From Agrobacterium larrymoorei (GTDB lineage Bacteria; Pseudomonadota; Alphaproteobacteria; Rhizobiales; Rhizobiaceae): a DNA stretch of 64,000 nt. The translations under genes were made by a program, and so were the position numbers. This document shows positions 17,599 through 28,084 of this stretch, piece by piece. The stretch covers positions 1,376,001-1,440,000 of the forward strand of contig NZ_CP039691.1 of NCBI RefSeq assembly GCF_005145045.1. Direction: 5' to 3'. The notes beneath the pieces are model-generated. The model was not told the DNA's origin and did no database searches. It worked only from the letters and a program-made list of their open reading frames with translations. The first letter of the stretch is position 1. The number at the start of each line of letters is the position of its first letter.

Positions 17599-17748
17599 TT
17601 CTGTGGTTGAATTGCATCCACTGTGCTGCGCGGGCGGAATTGTGGCGAAGCTCGGCTCTCTTTGGCTGGACAGCAAGTGTGACGGACGATAAAAGCCATT
17701 GATTTTTATGTTATGGCCGCGTGAGCGCGTGGCAATGAAGGACTTCGT

Positions 17749-20412
17749 ATGAGCGGTGTGAATGAAATCCGGTCGACCTTTCTCGACTACTTCAAGAAAA
17801 ACGGCCACGAAATCGTGCCCTCCAGCCCGCTGGTGCCGCGCAACGATCCGACGCTGATGTTCACCAATGCCGGGATGGTTCAGTTCAAGAACGTCTTCAC
17901 CGGTCTTGAAAGCCGCCCATATTCCACAGCCGCGTCCTCGCAGAAATGCGTTCGCGCCGGTGGCAAGCATAACGATCTGGACAATGTCGGTTACACCGCA
18001 CGCCATCACACTTTCTTCGAAATGCTCGGCAACTTCTCCTTTGGCGATTACTTTAAGGAAGAGGCGATCACGCACGCCTGGAACCTGATCACCGGGGAAT
18101 TCGGCATCGACAAGAACCGTCTTCTCGTGACGGTTTATCACACCGATGACGAGGCGTTTAATCTCTGGAAGAAGATTGCCGGTTTCTCCGACGATCGCAT
18201 CATTCGCATTCCAACCAGCGATAATTTCTGGGCGATGGGCGATACCGGTCCTTGCGGTCCGTGCTCGGAAATCTTCTATGACCACGGCGATCACATCTGG
18301 GGCGGCCCTCCCGGCTCGCCGGATGAGGATGGCGACCGTTTCATCGAAATCTGGAACCTCGTCTTCATGCAGTATGAGCAGCTGACGAAGGAAGAGCGCA
18401 TCGACCTGCCGCGCCCGTCCATCGATACCGGCATGGGCCTTGAGCGCATCTCCGCACTGCTTCAGGGCAAGCATGACAATTACGATACCGACCTGTTCCG
18501 TGCGCTGATTTCCGCATCCGTCGAAGCGACCGGCGTTCCGGCTGAAGGTGAGAAGCGCGCAAGCCACCGCGTCATCGCGGACCACCTGCGCTCCTCCGCC
18601 TTCCTCATTGCCGATGGCGTGCTGCCTTCGAATGAAGGTCGCGGTTACGTTCTTCGCCGCATCATGCGCCGCGCCATGCGTCATGCCGAGCTTCTCGGTT
18701 CGCGCGAACCGCTGATCTGGAAGCTGCTGCCGACGCTCGTTCAGCAGATGGGCCGCGCCTATCCTGAACTCGTCCGTGCAGAGGCACTGATTTCCGAGAC
18801 GCTGAAGCTTGAGGAAACCCGTTTCCGCAAGACGCTGGAGCGTGGTCTTTCGCTGCTTTCCGACGCAACGTCCGATCTTTCCAAGGGCGGCATGCTAGAT
18901 GGCGAGACTGCTTTCAAGCTTTACGATACCTACGGCTTCCCGCTTGATCTGACGCAGGATGCTCTGCGCGCCCGCGAAATCGGCGTGGATATTGCCGGCT
19001 TCACCGACGCGATGGAGCGCCAGAAGGCGGAAGCCCGCTCGCACTGGGCTGGCTCCGGCGATAAGGCAACCGAAACCGTCTGGTTCGAGCTGAAGGAAAA
19101 GCACGGCGCGACCGAATTCCTCGGCTACGACACAGAGACCGCCGAAGGCGTGATCCAAGCTATCGTCAAGGACGGCAAGTCCGTCGATTCCGCCGCAGAG
19201 GGCGAAAGCGTTCAGCTCGTCGTCAACCAGACGCCGTTTTACGGCGAATCCGGTGGCCAGATGGGCGATACTGGCGTCATCTCTTCCGACAATGGCACCT
19301 TCACGGTTACCGATACGCAGAAGAAGGGCGAGGGCCTGTTCGTGCATATCGGCACCGTGGCCGAGGGCGGTGTAAAGCTTGGCGATGCGGTGCAGCTGAC
19401 GGTCGATCACGATCGCCGCGCGCGTTTGCGCGCCAACCACTCCGCCACGCACCTGCTGCATGAAGCGCTGCGCGAAGTTCTCGGCACCCACGTTGCTCAG
19501 AAGGGCTCGCTGGTTGCGCCTGAGCGTCTGCGCTTCGACGTTTCGCATCCGAAGCCTATGAGCGCGGAAGAGCTGAAGATCGTCGAAGACATGGCGAATG
19601 AAATCATTCTGCAGAATTCGCCGGTCGTTACCCGCCTGATGAGCGTGGACGATGCGATTGCCGAAGGTGCAATGGCGCTGTTCGGTGAGAAATACGGTGA
19701 TGAAGTGCGCGTGGTCTCCATGGGCACCGGCATCCATGGCTCGAAGGCCAACCGTCCTTACTCGGTCGAGCTTTGCGGCGGCACGCATGTTTCCGCCACG
19801 GGCCAGATCGGCCTTGTCCGCGTTCTTGGCGAAAGCGCCGTCGGCGCTGGCGTTCGCCGCGTCGAGGCCGTGACCGGGCAGGGCGCCTTGGCCTATCTTG
19901 CCGAGCAGGATGAGCGCGTGAAGTCGCTCGCTTCTTCGCTTAGGGTTCAGCCGGGCGAGGTCCTGTCGCGCGTCGAAGGCCTGCTGGAAGAACGCAAGAA
20001 GCTGGAACGTGAATTGGCTGACGCCCGCCGCAAGCTCGCCATGGGCGGCAATTCGGCGGAAGGTTCTGCCGTTGACGTCAAGGACATCGGCGGCGTGAAA
20101 TTCCTGGCCAAGTCCCTCGCTGGCATCGATGCCAAGGACCTGAAGGGCCTTGCGGACGACGCCAAGGGCAGCCTCGGCTCCGGCGTGGTCCTGCTCATCG
20201 CCGTCTCCGAAGATGGTAAGGCGAGCGCTGTCGCAGCCGTTACCGAAGACCTGACAGCACGCTTCAGCGCAGTCGATCTCGTCCGCACAGCCTCCGCCGC
20301 ACTCGGCGGCAAGGGCGGCGGCGGGCGCCCGGATATGGCCCAGGCCGGTGGCCCGGATGGCTCCAAGGCCAACGAGGCCATCGAAGCCGTCGCAGCATCC
20401 CTTGCTGGCTGA
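17749..20412 (+). CDS. alaS: Alanyl-tRNA synthetase
   Basis: 887 residues, full length. N-terminal class II catalytic core ([25 protein letters not shown] start, [14 protein letters not shown] region, GMGLERI motif 3), editing domain with the zinc-binding [10 protein letters not shown] and CGGTH motifs (about residues 564-573 and 673-677), and the C-terminal oligomerisation region ending in [15 protein letters not shown] (the C-Ala/DHHA1 domain). Attaches alanine to tRNA-Ala and clears Ser/Gly mischarging. Own terminator follows. Confidence 0.99.
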   Translation: MSGVNEIRSTFLDYFKKNGHEIVPSSPLVPRNDPTLMFTNAGMVQFKNVFTGLESRPYSTAASSQKCVRAGGKHNDLDNVGYTARHHTFFEMLGNFSFGDYFKEEAITHAWNLITGEFGIDKNRLLVTVYHTDDEAFNLWKKIAGFSDDRIIRIPTSDNFWAMGDTGPCGPCSEIFYDHGDHIWGGPPGSPDEDGDRFIEIWNLVFMQYEQLTKEERIDLPRPSIDTGMGLERISALLQGKHDNYDTDLFRALISASVEATGVPAEGEKRASHRVIADHLRSSAFLIADGVLPSNEGRGYVLRRIMRRAMRHAELLGSREPLIWKLLPTLVQQMGRAYPELVRAEALISETLKLEETRFRKTLERGLSLLSDATSDLSKGGMLDGETAFKLYDTYGFPLDLTQDALRAREIGVDIAGFTDAMERQKAEARSHWAGSGDKATETVWFELKEKHGATEFLGYDTETAEGVIQAIVKDGKSVDSAAEGESVQLVVNQTPFYGESGGQMGDTGVISSDNGTFTVTDTQKKGEGLFVHIGTVAEGGVKLGDAVQLTVDHDRRARLRANHSATHLLHEALREVLGTHVAQKGSLVAPERLRFDVSHPKPMSAEELKIVEDMANEIILQNSPVVTRLMSVDDAIAEGAMALFGEKYGDEVRVVSMGTGIHGSKANRPYSVELCGGTHVSATGQIGLVRVLGESAVGAGVRRVEAVTGQGALAYLAEQDERVKSLASSLRVQPGEVLSRVEGLLEERKKLERELADARRKLAMGGNSAEGSAVDVKDIGGVKFLAKSLAGIDAKDLKGLADDAKGSLGSGVVLLIAVSEDGKASAVAAVTEDLTARFSAVDLVRTASAALGGKGGGGRPDMAQAGGPDGSKANEAIEAVAASLAG

Positions 20413-20434
20413 CAGGCTAGACACTAAACGTCCC

Positions 20435-20466
20435 AAAGCCGCCGATCATTTCGGCGGCTTTTTTAT
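20435..20466 (+). terminator. Rho-independent terminator after alaS
   Basis: AAAGCCGCCGA / TCGGCGGCTTT, an 11-bp perfect stem with a 5-base loop and a following T-run, about 22 bases beyond the alaS stop. Confidence 0.93.
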
Positions 20467-20473
20467 TTGCAGC

Positions 20474-20814
20474 TTAGGTGGGGTAGGCTCTGTCGTCGTC
20501 CATATTTCGGAGATTGAGAGCGGCGACATTTCGGGTGGAGTAACGGCGGATGAGCATGGAGCCTGCCGAAGGAGATTGCATGCAGCCCGATACCTGAAAT
20601 CAACCCCATTATTTTCCGCGACAGAAGCCGCAGCAGTCACGCGGAAGGTCTGGTGAACCTTTATACCGGCACTTGCGAAGCAATCCGTTCCTGTGGCCTT
20701 TAAAACGGGAACCGCTTTGCCAAACCGTGGTTGGAGGAGCGCAACGGCTAACGTGCTACCCGCACCGTGCCGTCTTCCCCACCTAACCCTCCTTGAACAG
20801 GAGGGTTTCTTTTT
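20474..20814 (+). ncRNA. Candidate structured RNA of about 340 nt, family not recognised
   Basis: A gene-free stretch closed by a perfect 10-bp long-range helix, TTAGGTGGGG (20474-20483) with CCCCACCTAA (20777-20786). The 3' strand of this helix runs directly into a perfect 8-bp rho-independent terminator (AACCCTCC / GGAGGGTT then TCTTTTT, 20785-20814). An inner 9-bp helix can form between ATTTCGGGT and ACCTGAAAT near 20530 and 20595. The design is that of a free-standing structured RNA or a long riboswitch-like leader for the 62-aa gene that follows. I checked for RNase P, tmRNA, 6S and cobalamin or glycine riboswitch landmarks and did not find them. Confidence 0.55.
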
Positions 20815-20883
20815 GTCAGCCGGAACCGGCATTGGCCTAAGCGCATTCCCCGAGAATATTTCAAGTCTGCAAAGGAGGCTTCC

Positions 20884-21072
20884 ATGGAACAATATGCAGA
20901 ACTTCGCCAGCAGATCGCGCAGGATCTGGAGACGCTGAGCCGCGCTGAGAGCCCGAAATCCATCTTCGAGATCGCGGATGATTATCTGCTCGGTGATCCG
21001 TCGCTAAAGAGGCAGGTAGTGGAAGATATCATCAAGGAAGAAGCGGATAAGCAGAACCTGCCAATTCACTAA
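20884..21072 (+). CDS. Conserved-looking small acidic protein (62 aa), unknown
   Basis: 62 residues starting MEQYAELRQQIAQDLETLSR, largely helical, acidic and soluble, with no cysteines and no membrane segment. A strong ribosome-binding site (AAAGGAGG) lies 7 bases before the ATG. No domain recognised. It lies 70 bases after the terminator of the candidate structured RNA, so it could be the gene such an RNA controls, and it converges on tRNA-Leu. Confidence 0.7.
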   Translation: MEQYAELRQQIAQDLETLSRAESPKSIFEIADDYLLGDPSLKRQVVEDIIKEEADKQNLPIH

Positions 21073-21130
21073 CAGGCAGATTGCGAGTTTTGCTTTCGCT
21101 TTAAGAAATGCCGCCATTGCATTGGCAGAA

Positions 21131-21155
21131 AAAGAAAAACCCGCCGAAGCGGGTT
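21131..21155 (-). terminator. Terminator of the tRNA-Leu gene
   Basis: Minus strand AACCCGC-ttcg-GCGGGTT hairpin followed by TTTTTCTTT, placed 6 bases after the tRNA 3' end. The UUCG tetraloop is typical of strong terminators. Confidence 0.9.
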
Positions 21156-21161
21156 ATCTTT

Positions 21162-21246
21162 TGGTGCGGTCGAGAAGACTCGAACTTCCACGGGTTGCCC
21201 CACAGCGACCTCAACGCTGCGCGTCTACCAATTCCGCCACGACCGC
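21162..21246 (-). tRNA. tRNA-Leu (anticodon GAG)
   Basis: 85 nt including an encoded CCA. The acceptor stem GCGGTCG pairs with CGACCGC; the D arm is GCGGAATTGGTAGACGC; the anticodon loop is GTTGAGGTC with anticodon GAG; a long variable arm (TGTGGGGCAACCCGTGG region) marks a class II tRNA; the T arm contains GTTCGAGTC. Reads CUC (and CUU) leucine codons. Followed by a terminator. Confidence 0.97.
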
Positions 21247-21434
21247 ATCGTGGTAGGGTCGACTTGCGCCGACGGGGGTGCATGTAGCAAAAGGATTTTC
21301 GGTGCACAAGAGCGTCGTGACAGTTTTTTGAAATTAAAAATTATTGTCCCCACACCTATATCAAAGAAGCCCGGAAATGCGGGGGTTGCGGCCTTGAGGT
21401 CATTCTGCGAGAAGGCTGTGGAAAGGACAATTTC

Positions 21435-22178
21435 ATGCTCACACGTACCGATCTCACCACAAAAATGCATGCCGTAGCCGGTTCTGCGCCCATGCGCTGG
21501 CGAATCTCTGACGGTTTGGTGCCGTATGAGCAGGCCATTGAGGAGATGGAGCGTGAGGTTGCGGCAATTGCGGCGGGCGAGGCGGACGAGCTTGTGTGGC
21601 TTCTGGAGCATCCACCGCTTTATACTGCGGGCACCAGCGCCGATTCTGCAGACCTGATCGAGCCGAACCGGTTTCCGGTTTTTGCCACGGGTCGAGGCGG
21701 GGAATATACCTATCACGGCCCCGGCCAGCGCGTGGTCTATGTGATGCTGGATCTGAAGCGCAGGCGGCAGGATGTGCGCGCCTACGTGGCGGCACTGGAA
21801 GAGGTTATCATTCGCACGCTGGACAAGATGAATGTGAAGGGCGAGCGACGGGAAGATCGCGTCGGCGTCTGGGTGCGCCGCCCGGAAAAGCCGCTGCTGC
21901 CGGATGGTGAGGTGTCCGAGGACAAGATTGCCGCGCTCGGTATCCGTCTGCGCAAGTGGGTTAGCTTTCACGGTCTGTCGATCAATGTGGACCCAGACCT
22001 CACGCACTTCACCGGCATCGTACCCTGCGGCATCACGCAATTCGGTGTCACGAGCCTTGTCCATCTCGGCCTGCTGGTGATGATGAACGACGTGGACGTT
22101 TTCTTGCGCGAATCCTTCGAAGAGATTTTCGGCGAGACGAAGAACGAAGCGGGCGAGGCGCTCTGTCGAGAGCGATGA
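21435..22178 (+). CDS. lipB: Octanoyltransferase (lipoate biosynthesis)
   Basis: 247 residues. Moves octanoyl from acyl-carrier protein to lipoyl domains, the first step of lipoate synthesis. Key motifs: [17 protein letters not shown] (the RGGxxTxHxPGQ signature), the catalytic lysine in [12 protein letters not shown], and the catalytic cysteine in GIVPCGI. The [10 protein letters not shown] stretch between the last two is also conserved. The start ATG at 21435 is the first in frame. Convergent with the GST gene. Confidence 0.96.
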   Translation: MLTRTDLTTKMHAVAGSAPMRWRISDGLVPYEQAIEEMEREVAAIAAGEADELVWLLEHPPLYTAGTSADSADLIEPNRFPVFATGRGGEYTYHGPGQRVVYVMLDLKRRRQDVRAYVAALEEVIIRTLDKMNVKGERREDRVGVWVRRPEKPLLPDGEVSEDKIAALGIRLRKWVSFHGLSINVDPDLTHFTGIVPCGITQFGVTSLVHLGLLVMMNDVDVFLRESFEEIFGETKNEAGEALCRER

Positions 22179-22220
22179 CCCGCCGCGTAAGCGGGGATCA
22201 TCGCGCCGAGATTTGAGCCG

Positions 22221-22844
22221 TCACCCAGTTGGCTGCAATTCCTTTGCAGCCGCATCATCGAGCTGCTGGGCGCGTTGATAGGCGGGCCGTTCGCTGAGAT
22301 GAGCGAGGTAGTCCACGAAGTGCTGGCGCTTTTCTATGGAGCCGAATTGCAGACCCCAGGCGATGTGTGAGCCGACATAGACATCGGCTGCGGTAAACTG
22401 ATCGCCCGCCACGAAGCGGTTCTCGCTTACGGCATATTCCAGTGTGTTCATCACATCGGCATAACTGCCGCAGCCTGCCATGCGCATCTTGTCCGCCGGA
22501 ATTTCCAGCCCCATGGAGCGGGTGGAAACGCCCATTTCCAGTGGGCCCGCCGCAAAAAAGAGCCAGCGGTAATAGAGCCCGCGATTCTTGGTGGGCGGGG
22601 CCAGATTGGCGCCGGGGAAGGCGTCCGCCAGATAGGCGCAGATAGCCGCGCATTCGGTGACGACGATCTCGCCGTGCTTGATGGCCGGTACCTTGCCCAT
22701 GGGGTTAACAGCCTTGTAAGTGGCTGACTTCATGTTTCCGAAGCCGAGAATCTCCGTCTTGTAGGGAACGCCCACTTCCTCCAGCATCCACCGAACGATG
22801 CGCCCGCGTGACATCGGGTTGGTGTAAAACGTCAGTTCGCTCAT
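22221..22844 (-). CDS. Glutathione S-transferase family protein
   Basis: 207 residues. Thioredoxin-like N-terminal domain (LTFYTNPMSRGRIVRWMLEE) with the cis-Pro region GKVPAIKHGE and the glutathione-binding TECAAIC stretch, then an all-helical C-terminal domain with FTAADVYVGSHI. Ser/Tyr-type active site near residues 5-11 (YTNPMSRGR) resembles the bacterial beta/theta-like GSTs. Substrate unknown. Single gene with its own flanking regions. Confidence 0.88.
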   Translation of the reverse strand: MSELTFYTNPMSRGRIVRWMLEEVGVPYKTEILGFGNMKSATYKAVNPMGKVPAIKHGEIVVTECAAICAYLADAFPGANLAPPTKNRGLYYRWLFFAAGPLEMGVSTRSMGLEIPADKMRMAGCGSYADVMNTLEYAVSENRFVAGDQFTAADVYVGSHIAWGLQFGSIEKRQHFVDYLAHLSERPAYQRAQQLDDAAAKELQPTG

Positions 22845-22936
22845 GGTATTCTCCTCCGGTTTCAGCGCGCGCCTTTTTTATCGATGCCCCACCTCAGAAA
22901 CTGCGCTTTGGCGGTGACGGTTTCAAGACGCTCCAA

Positions 22937-22962
22937 GCAAAACCCGGCACTCTGGCCGGGTT
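22937..22962 (-). terminator. Hairpin downstream of the exported repeat protein gene
   Basis: AACCCGGC / GCCGGGTT, 8-bp stem with a 6-base loop; on the minus strand it is followed by TTTTGC. It lies 33 bases beyond the stop at 22995. Confidence 0.75.
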
Positions 22963-22994
22963 TATCGGTTCGATCTGGAACAGGCGCCGTACTC

Positions 22995-23453
22995 TCAACC
23001 CTTGGCAGCCTTGAGTGCCGAGCTGCACAGGCTCCAGTAACCGCCGCCTTTCTGGATCCATTTCAGATCGTTCAGCGTACCAGCGTCCTTATTGGCGTGA
23101 TAGGAATCCACGCATGTCTTCATGCGGGCTTTGCCGGGCGTTTCAGAGGCATATTTCTTATCCACGGCCTTTGGGAAGGTTACGCCTTTGGGTGCTGCCA
23201 TCATCGGCTTATCCGGTTCTTTCGCCGGGGTGGCTGCTATGTCCTTTTCGTCCGCTGCATCTGCCGCAGCCGCTTCAGCGCCGCAGTTTTTGGCGCGGAA
23301 ATCATTCCACTTCATGTCCTTGGCGCTGCCATCTGCTTTGGCGGCCTGATATTTCGTGCTGCATTCCTTCATGGTCAGCGCAGAGGCCGGGGATGACAGC
23401 GCGAAACTTGCCATCAGGGTACCAGCGGCTGCGAGTAGAAGCTTTGTAGACAT
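22995..23453 (-). CDS. Exported protein with two Cys-bounded repeats (PsiF-like pattern)
   Basis: 152 residues starting MSTKLLLAAAGTLMASFALS with a cleavable signal peptide (cut near ASA at residue 25). Two copies of a segment of the form M..C...Y.A.K..G...D.KW........C appear at the start and end of the mature protein (MKECSTKYQAAKADG; MKTCVDSYHANKDAG). The linker between them is Ala/Asp/Lys/Pro-rich. The spacing recalls PsiF repeats but identity is not certain. Start chosen at 23453 because the signal peptide begins there. Probably periplasmic; function unknown. Confidence 0.75.
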   Translation of the reverse strand: MSTKLLLAAAGTLMASFALSSPASALTMKECSTKYQAAKADGSAKDMKWNDFRAKNCGAEAAAADAADEKDIAATPAKEPDKPMMAAPKGVTFPKAVDKKYASETPGKARMKTCVDSYHANKDAGTLNDLKWIQKGGGYWSLCSSALKAAKG

Positions 23454-23513
23454 TGGACTGCCTCTCTTGTGAATTGCCTCTATGGGGTTGCTGCATGCGG
23501 GGGTAATCGCCAC

Positions 23514-23861
23514 TCAGGACGGTAGAACGCCCTGAGGACTGGCCTTGTCGATTGCCTTCGGCAGATGCTCGGCAAGGATTTCGGGAAGCTGGTCGATATC
23601 GACGCCCAGAGACTGGGCCAGGCTTCGCAATTGTTCGGAAGAGAGTGCGGCTTTGATCTGGTCTGCCGAAACGGGGAGGTTGGAGCCAGTGCCGATCCAG
23701 GATGAGACCTGTTCGCCAAGGCCCGCACGGTTCAGTTGATCGACAATGCCCTGCAGGCCGCCAGCATCCTGAAACAGTTGACCGGCCACGGCTGCCAGAT
23801 TGATCGGCTTGCCGCTCATTGCATCGCTGATGATGTTTCCAATGCCATCCAAAAGTCCCAT
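23514..23861 (-). CDS. YidB-like (DUF937) protein
   Basis: 115 residues. N-terminus MGLLDGIGNIISDAMSG followed by LFQDAGGLQGIVDQLNRAGLGEQVSSWIG and a C-terminal IDQLPEILAEHLPKAIDKASPQG, the YidB/DUF937 pattern (the family ends LP.....L.P.G.LP). Soluble, Gln/Leu-rich; function unknown. It lies 60 bases upstream of the exported repeat protein on the same strand. Confidence 0.85.
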   Translation of the reverse strand: MGLLDGIGNIISDAMSGKPINLAAVAGQLFQDAGGLQGIVDQLNRAGLGEQVSSWIGTGSNLPVSADQIKAALSSEQLRSLAQSLGVDIDQLPEILAEHLPKAIDKASPQGVLPS

Positions 23862-23981
23862 GAGATCACTCCGAGGAAAGAGCGTTTATTCTTATGCGGG
23901 TACTTTCAATTGAGGCTACATTATCATTTTAGAAAATTCTTGTCACGGGCAATCCGTAAAGCCGAGGACTGACTTTCGCCC

Positions 23982-24010
23982 AAAAGAAAACCCGGCGCAA
24001 AGGCCGGGTT
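23982..24010 (-). terminator. Terminator after icd
   Basis: AACCCGGC / GCCGGGTT stem; on the minus strand it is followed by TTTTCTTTTG. It lies 29 bases beyond the icd stop. Confidence 0.9.
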
Positions 24011-24038
24011 CCCGATAGTCTAAAAAGCAGGTCGCCAA

Positions 24039-25253
24039 TCAGGCAGCCATTGCAGCCTTGAGGTTTTCGTCGATCTTGTCGAGGAAAGCCGTTGTGGAGA
24101 GCCAAGGCTGATCCGGGCCGATGAGGAGCGCGAGGTCCTTGGTCATGTAACCGGCTTCGACGGTGTCGACGCAGACTGTTTCGAGCGTCGTGGCGAACTT
24201 CGCCAGTTCGGCGTTGTCGTCCAGCTTGGCGCGGTGTGCGAGGCCACGGGTCCATGCGAAAATAGACGCGATGGAGTTGGTGGAGGTTTCCTGGCCCTTC
24301 TGGTGCTGGCGGTAGTGGCGCGTAACCGTGCCGTGTGCCGCTTCAGCTTCAACCGTGCGGCCATCCGGAGACAGAAGAACGGAGGTCATCAGGCCGAGCG
24401 AGCCGAAGCCCTGCGCAACCGTGTCGGACTGAACGTCGCCGTCGTAGTTCTTGCACGCCCAGATGTAGCCGCCGGACCACTTCAGCGCGGAAGCGACCAT
24501 GTCGTCGATCAGGCGGTGCTCATAGGTGATACCGGCTTCATCGAACTGAGCCTTGAACTCGTTCTGGTAGACTTCTTCGAAGATGTCCTTGAAGCGACCG
24601 TCGTAAGCCTTGAGGATGGTGTTCTTGGTGGACAGGTACACCGGCCACTTGCGCATCAAGCCGTAGTTCATGGATGCGCGGGCGAATTCGCGGATGGATT
24701 CGTCGAGGTTGTACATGGCCAGAGCCACGCCAGCGCTCGGCGCGTCGAAAACGTCCTTCTCGATAACCTGGCCGTCTTCACCGACGAACTTGATCGTCAG
24801 CTTGCCCTTGCCGGGGAACTTGAAGTCGGTTGCCTTGTACTGGTCGCCGAAAGCGTGACGGCCGACAACGATCGGCTGTGTCCAGCCCGGAACGAGGCGC
24901 GGGACGTTCTTGCAGATGATCGGCTCGCGGAAGATGACGCCGCCCAGAATGTTGCGGATCGTGCCGTTCGGGCTCTTCCACATCTGCTTGAGGTTGAATT
25001 CCTCGACGCGGGCTTCGTCCGGCGTAATCGTCGCGCACTTGATGCCGACGCCGTGCTTCTTGATGGCGTGAGCAGCATCGACCGTGACCTGGTCGTTGGT
25101 AGCGTCGCGGTTTTCAACCGAAAGATCGTAATACTCGATGTCGAGATCGAGGTAAGGCAGGATCAGCTTGTCCTTGATGAGCTGCCAGATGATACGGGTC
25201 ATTTCGTCGCCGTCGAGATCGACGACCGGATTGGCTACCTTGATCTTTGTCAT
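24039..25253 (-). CDS. icd: Isocitrate dehydrogenase (NADP+)
   Basis: 404 residues, the dimeric type II form found in rhizobia and eukaryotic-like IDHs, not the E. coli type. Converts isocitrate to 2-oxoglutarate in the TCA cycle. Visible landmarks: [20 protein letters not shown] start, [20 protein letters not shown] (substrate-binding Ser/Asn/Arg), [20 protein letters not shown] (metal-binding Asp residues) and [12 protein letters not shown] (cofactor site). The ATG at 25253 is the family start; an upstream in-frame ATG would add eight unrelated residues. Confidence 0.97.
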   Translation of the reverse strand: MTKIKVANPVVDLDGDEMTRIIWQLIKDKLILPYLDLDIEYYDLSVENRDATNDQVTVDAAHAIKKHGVGIKCATITPDEARVEEFNLKQMWKSPNGTIRNILGGVIFREPIICKNVPRLVPGWTQPIVVGRHAFGDQYKATDFKFPGKGKLTIKFVGEDGQVIEKDVFDAPSAGVALAMYNLDESIREFARASMNYGLMRKWPVYLSTKNTILKAYDGRFKDIFEEVYQNEFKAQFDEAGITYEHRLIDDMVASALKWSGGYIWACKNYDGDVQSDTVAQGFGSLGLMTSVLLSPDGRTVEAEAAHGTVTRHYRQHQKGQETSTNSIASIFAWTRGLAHRAKLDDNAELAKFATTLETVCVDTVEAGYMTKDLALLIGPDQPWLSTTAFLDKIDENLKAAMAA

Positions 25254-25470
25254 GAATTCCTCACCTTCGATAAACAATGGCGCCTTGGGAAGCGCCCTAT
25301 GCGGAAATATCCCGTGGCGCTATAGCATCGCAGGCGTTGAACGCAAAGCCATGCGCGCGCTTTTTTGGAGTTTCTAAAACAACCCGTGGCGCATTGCCAA
25401 AACATGAATGCCGATTAGATTTAAGCCGAATCGCTTACGTTGGGTAAGCTCGAAGTTTCGGGACGTCATC

Positions 25471-26001
25471 ATGCAGAAAATTCTGCTCGCCACTGCCGCA
25501 ATTCTCTTCTCCTGCAACGCTTTCGCTGCCGAGCCGACGGAGCCGGTCAAGAAGGTGATGGATATCACGGTTAAGAACTGGTCTGGCGAGTCGGAAGACT
25601 GGAAATACATTTTCGATGAGGATTTGCTGACGACGCTGTTCAGCAAGGAATTTGCCGCGAAATATCGCGAAGCATCCAAGAAGCCCGCCTATGAGGCCGA
25701 AGCGGGCGAGAAGGGTGATCCCTTCGGCTATGACGTCGTGACCAACTCGCAGGACGGCTGCCCGTTGCAGGATATCAACATCACCGCCGCACCGCCCAAG
25801 GATGGCGTCAGCGATGTGACCGTCAAGTTCAAGCTCTGGGCCTGCATGGACGAAGCCGAGATGAAGGCGACCGTCGATCAGGTGAATTTCGATGTCATCC
25901 AGGAGGATGGCAAACCGGTCATCAACGACATTCATCGCGTGGGTGACGATGGCCGGGATTCTCTGCTTGTGGAGATGGCGAATATTATCAAGGGTGAGTG
26001 A
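25471..26001 (+). CDS. Exported hypothetical protein (176 aa)
   Basis: Signal peptide MQKILLATAAILFSCNAFAA (cut after residue 20), then an acidic globular region. One pair of cysteines (DGCPLQD and WACMDEAE) could form a disulphide. The overall plan (signal peptide, short alpha/beta domain of about 150 residues with D-x-W and VxDxxxx-VGD endings) resembles DUF3828-type periplasmic proteins, but I do not claim membership. It stands alone, followed by a palindromic repeat. Confidence 0.7.
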   Translation: MQKILLATAAILFSCNAFAAEPTEPVKKVMDITVKNWSGESEDWKYIFDEDLLTTLFSKEFAAKYREASKKPAYEAEAGEKGDPFGYDVVTNSQDGCPLQDINITAAPPKDGVSDVTVKFKLWACMDEAEMKATVDQVNFDVIQEDGKPVINDIHRVGDDGRDSLLVEMANIIKGE

Positions 26002-26047
26002 TGATGACTTGTGCGTCGAGTCTGTGGTGAGCCAGCCACATATTCGG

Positions 26048-26133
26048 CGTCATCCTCGGGCTCGACCCGAGGATCCACAACCGTTTGATTTCGTTGATAG
26101 CGATGGATCCTCGGCTCAAGGCCGAGGATGACG
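26048..26133. repeat. Two-palindrome intergenic repeat, copy B
   Basis: Same design as the copy at 7293: CGTCATCCTCGGGCTCGACC...GAGGATCC, a spacer of about 30 bases, then GGATCCTCGGCTCAAGGCC...GAGGATGACG. It fills much of the 303-base gap before the RNA methyltransferase gene; I see nothing else in that gap. Confidence 0.85.
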
Positions 26134-26304
26134 GCAGTGGGTGTGGCGACGGTGTACCCACATATCCTCCGCTTGGGCCAAAACTCATGCAAATGACAGA
26201 ATAAGCATAAAATCAGCACCCTGTATTATTCCATCGCAAACCACGTCTCCTTTGATTTTCCCGCCAATCTATGCCAGTGAAGCGCCAAAAATTGGAAGGC
26301 GACT

Positions 26305-27132
26305 ATGGCAGGTACAAATAGCGAGCTCGAACTCATTGCCGAAGGCCCGGCCATTATTCTGGTCGAGCCTCAGCTTGGCGAGAATATCGGCATGGTGGCG
26401 CGCGCCATGGCGAACTTCGGTTTGGCGGAACTGCGTCTCGTCAATCCACGGGATGGCTGGCCGAGCGAAAAGGCGCGTGCTGCCGCTTCCAAGGCCGATC
26501 ATGTTATCGATGCCACCAAGGTTTACGAGACGCTGGAAGATGCGATCCGCGATCTGAACTTCGTTTACGCCACGACGGCGCGCGAGCGCTACGGCTTCAA
26601 GCCGGTCCTTGCGCCTGTCACCGCAACCGAAACTCTGCGCGCCAAATTCAAGGCCGGTGAAAAGACTGGCATTCTGTTCGGTCGCGAGCGTTGGGGCCTG
26701 ACCAATGAGGAAGTGGCGCTGGCGGATGAGATCGTGACGTTTCCGGTCAATCCGGCATTTGCATCGTTGAATATTGCGCAAGCGGTTCTGCTGATGTCCT
26801 ATGAGTGGATGAAGTCGGGCATGGAAGACCTGTCCGAGACCGCATTCGAATCCGTTCAGCAACGACCTTCTACCAAGGAGCAGGTCTTCGGTCTCTTCGA
26901 TCACATCGAGGAAGCGCTGGATGCGCGCGGATATTTTCATCCGGCTGAAAAAAAGCCCAAAATGGTCGACAATCTGCGCGCAGTGCTTTCCCGGCGGGGC
27001 TTTACGGAGCAGGAAATCAGCGTGTTTCGCGGCGTGATCAAGTCGCTCGACGTTTTCCCGCGCCGCTGGCCGAAGAAGGTGGAAAAGAGCGTAGAGGGCG
27101 AGGGGACACCGGAGAATGGCTCTGGCGATTGA
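26305..27132 (+). CDS. TrmJ-like RNA methyltransferase (SPOUT/TrmH group 1)
   Basis: 275 residues. 2'-O-methyltransferase of the TrmH/TrmJ group: [21 protein letters not shown] and [11 protein letters not shown] at the N-terminus, the knotted SAM-binding region [18 protein letters not shown], then [18 protein letters not shown]. Probable target: the Cm/Um32 position of tRNAs, by analogy to TrmJ; this is not proven for the alphaproteobacterial form. Its last 17 bases overlap murI, so the two are translationally linked. Confidence 0.88.
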   Translation: MAGTNSELELIAEGPAIILVEPQLGENIGMVARAMANFGLAELRLVNPRDGWPSEKARAAASKADHVIDATKVYETLEDAIRDLNFVYATTARERYGFKPVLAPVTATETLRAKFKAGEKTGILFGRERWGLTNEEVALADEIVTFPVNPAFASLNIAQAVLLMSYEWMKSGMEDLSETAFESVQQRPSTKEQVFGLFDHIEEALDARGYFHPAEKKPKMVDNLRAVLSRRGFTEQEISVFRGVIKSLDVFPRRWPKKVEKSVEGEGTPENGSGD

Positions 27133-27937
27133 GGCTGATGCCGCAGAACTGAAGCCTGTTCTCGTCTTCGATTCCGGGATTGGCGGACTGACCGTTCTTC
27201 GCGAGGCCCGCGTGCTGATGCCCGAACGCGGTTTCATCTATGTTGCTGACGATGCCGGTTTTCCCTATGGTGGCTGGGAAGAGGATGGTTTGCGCCAGCG
27301 CATCCTTTCGCTCTTCGAACAGCTACTGAACCAGTACGATCCGGAAATCTGCATCATTGCATGCAACACCGCATTCACGCTTGCGGGTGCCGATCTGCGG
27401 GAGAAGTTTCCGGGCATGACCTTCGTCGGCACCGTTCCGGCGATCAAGCCTGCGGCGGAGCGCACAAGCTCCGGCCTCGTTTCGGTGCTTGCCACACCCG
27501 GCACGGTGAAGCGTGCCTATACGCGCGATCTTATCCAGTCATTCGCCTCGCAATGCCATGTCCGGCTCGTGGGTTCGGAAAATCTGGCGCGCATGGCGGA
27601 AAGCTGGATCAGGGGCGAGCCCATTTCCGATGAGGCGGTTTTGGCCGAGATTTCTCCATGCTTCATCGAGGAGCAGGGCAGGCGCACGGATATCGTTGTC
27701 CTTGCCTGCACGCATTATCCCTTCATGGTCAATGTGTTCCGCAGGCTCGCTCCATGGCCCGTGGACTGGCTGGACCCGGCAGAGGCTATCGCCCGGCAGG
27801 CCCGTCGTAAGGTGGAGTTGGTGCATGGCGCGGAGCATCCCGATGGCTTCGATTTTGCCATCTTCACCTCCGGCCAGCCGGATTTCACCACGCGCAGACT
27901 GATGCAGGGCTTTGGCCTAAAGATCGAGTCTCGATGA
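27116..27937 (+). CDS. murI: Glutamate racemase
   Basis: 273 residues. Supplies D-glutamate for peptidoglycan. Both catalytic cysteines are in place: IACNTAFT (about residue 83) and LACTHYPF (about residue 198), along with [15 protein letters not shown] at the N-terminus and [11 protein letters not shown]. Start at the ATG inside the end of the upstream methyltransferase gene. Confidence 0.95.
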   Translation: MALAIEADAAELKPVLVFDSGIGGLTVLREARVLMPERGFIYVADDAGFPYGGWEEDGLRQRILSLFEQLLNQYDPEICIIACNTAFTLAGADLREKFPGMTFVGTVPAIKPAAERTSSGLVSVLATPGTVKRAYTRDLIQSFASQCHVRLVGSENLARMAESWIRGEPISDEAVLAEISPCFIEEQGRRTDIVVLACTHYPFMVNVFRRLAPWPVDWLDPAEAIARQARRKVELVHGAEHPDGFDFAIFTSGQPDFTTRRLMQGFGLKIESR

Positions 27938-28084
27938 GCGGCTTTTGCCGTTACCTACACGGCCTGTGACATTTTTGCACTGGGTGCGACAGTTTGATGC
28001 AATTCGAGATTGAACCCTCTTGAAAACGAATCGAAGCTGTGTCACAAAAATCAGGCCCGCAACTCAAGCAACAGGAGGCGTAAA

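Noticed and set aside
18895..20436. 513-codon open frame opposite alaS
   Set aside because: Antisense shadow of alaS; composition reflects complement of conserved codons, with no recognisable domain.
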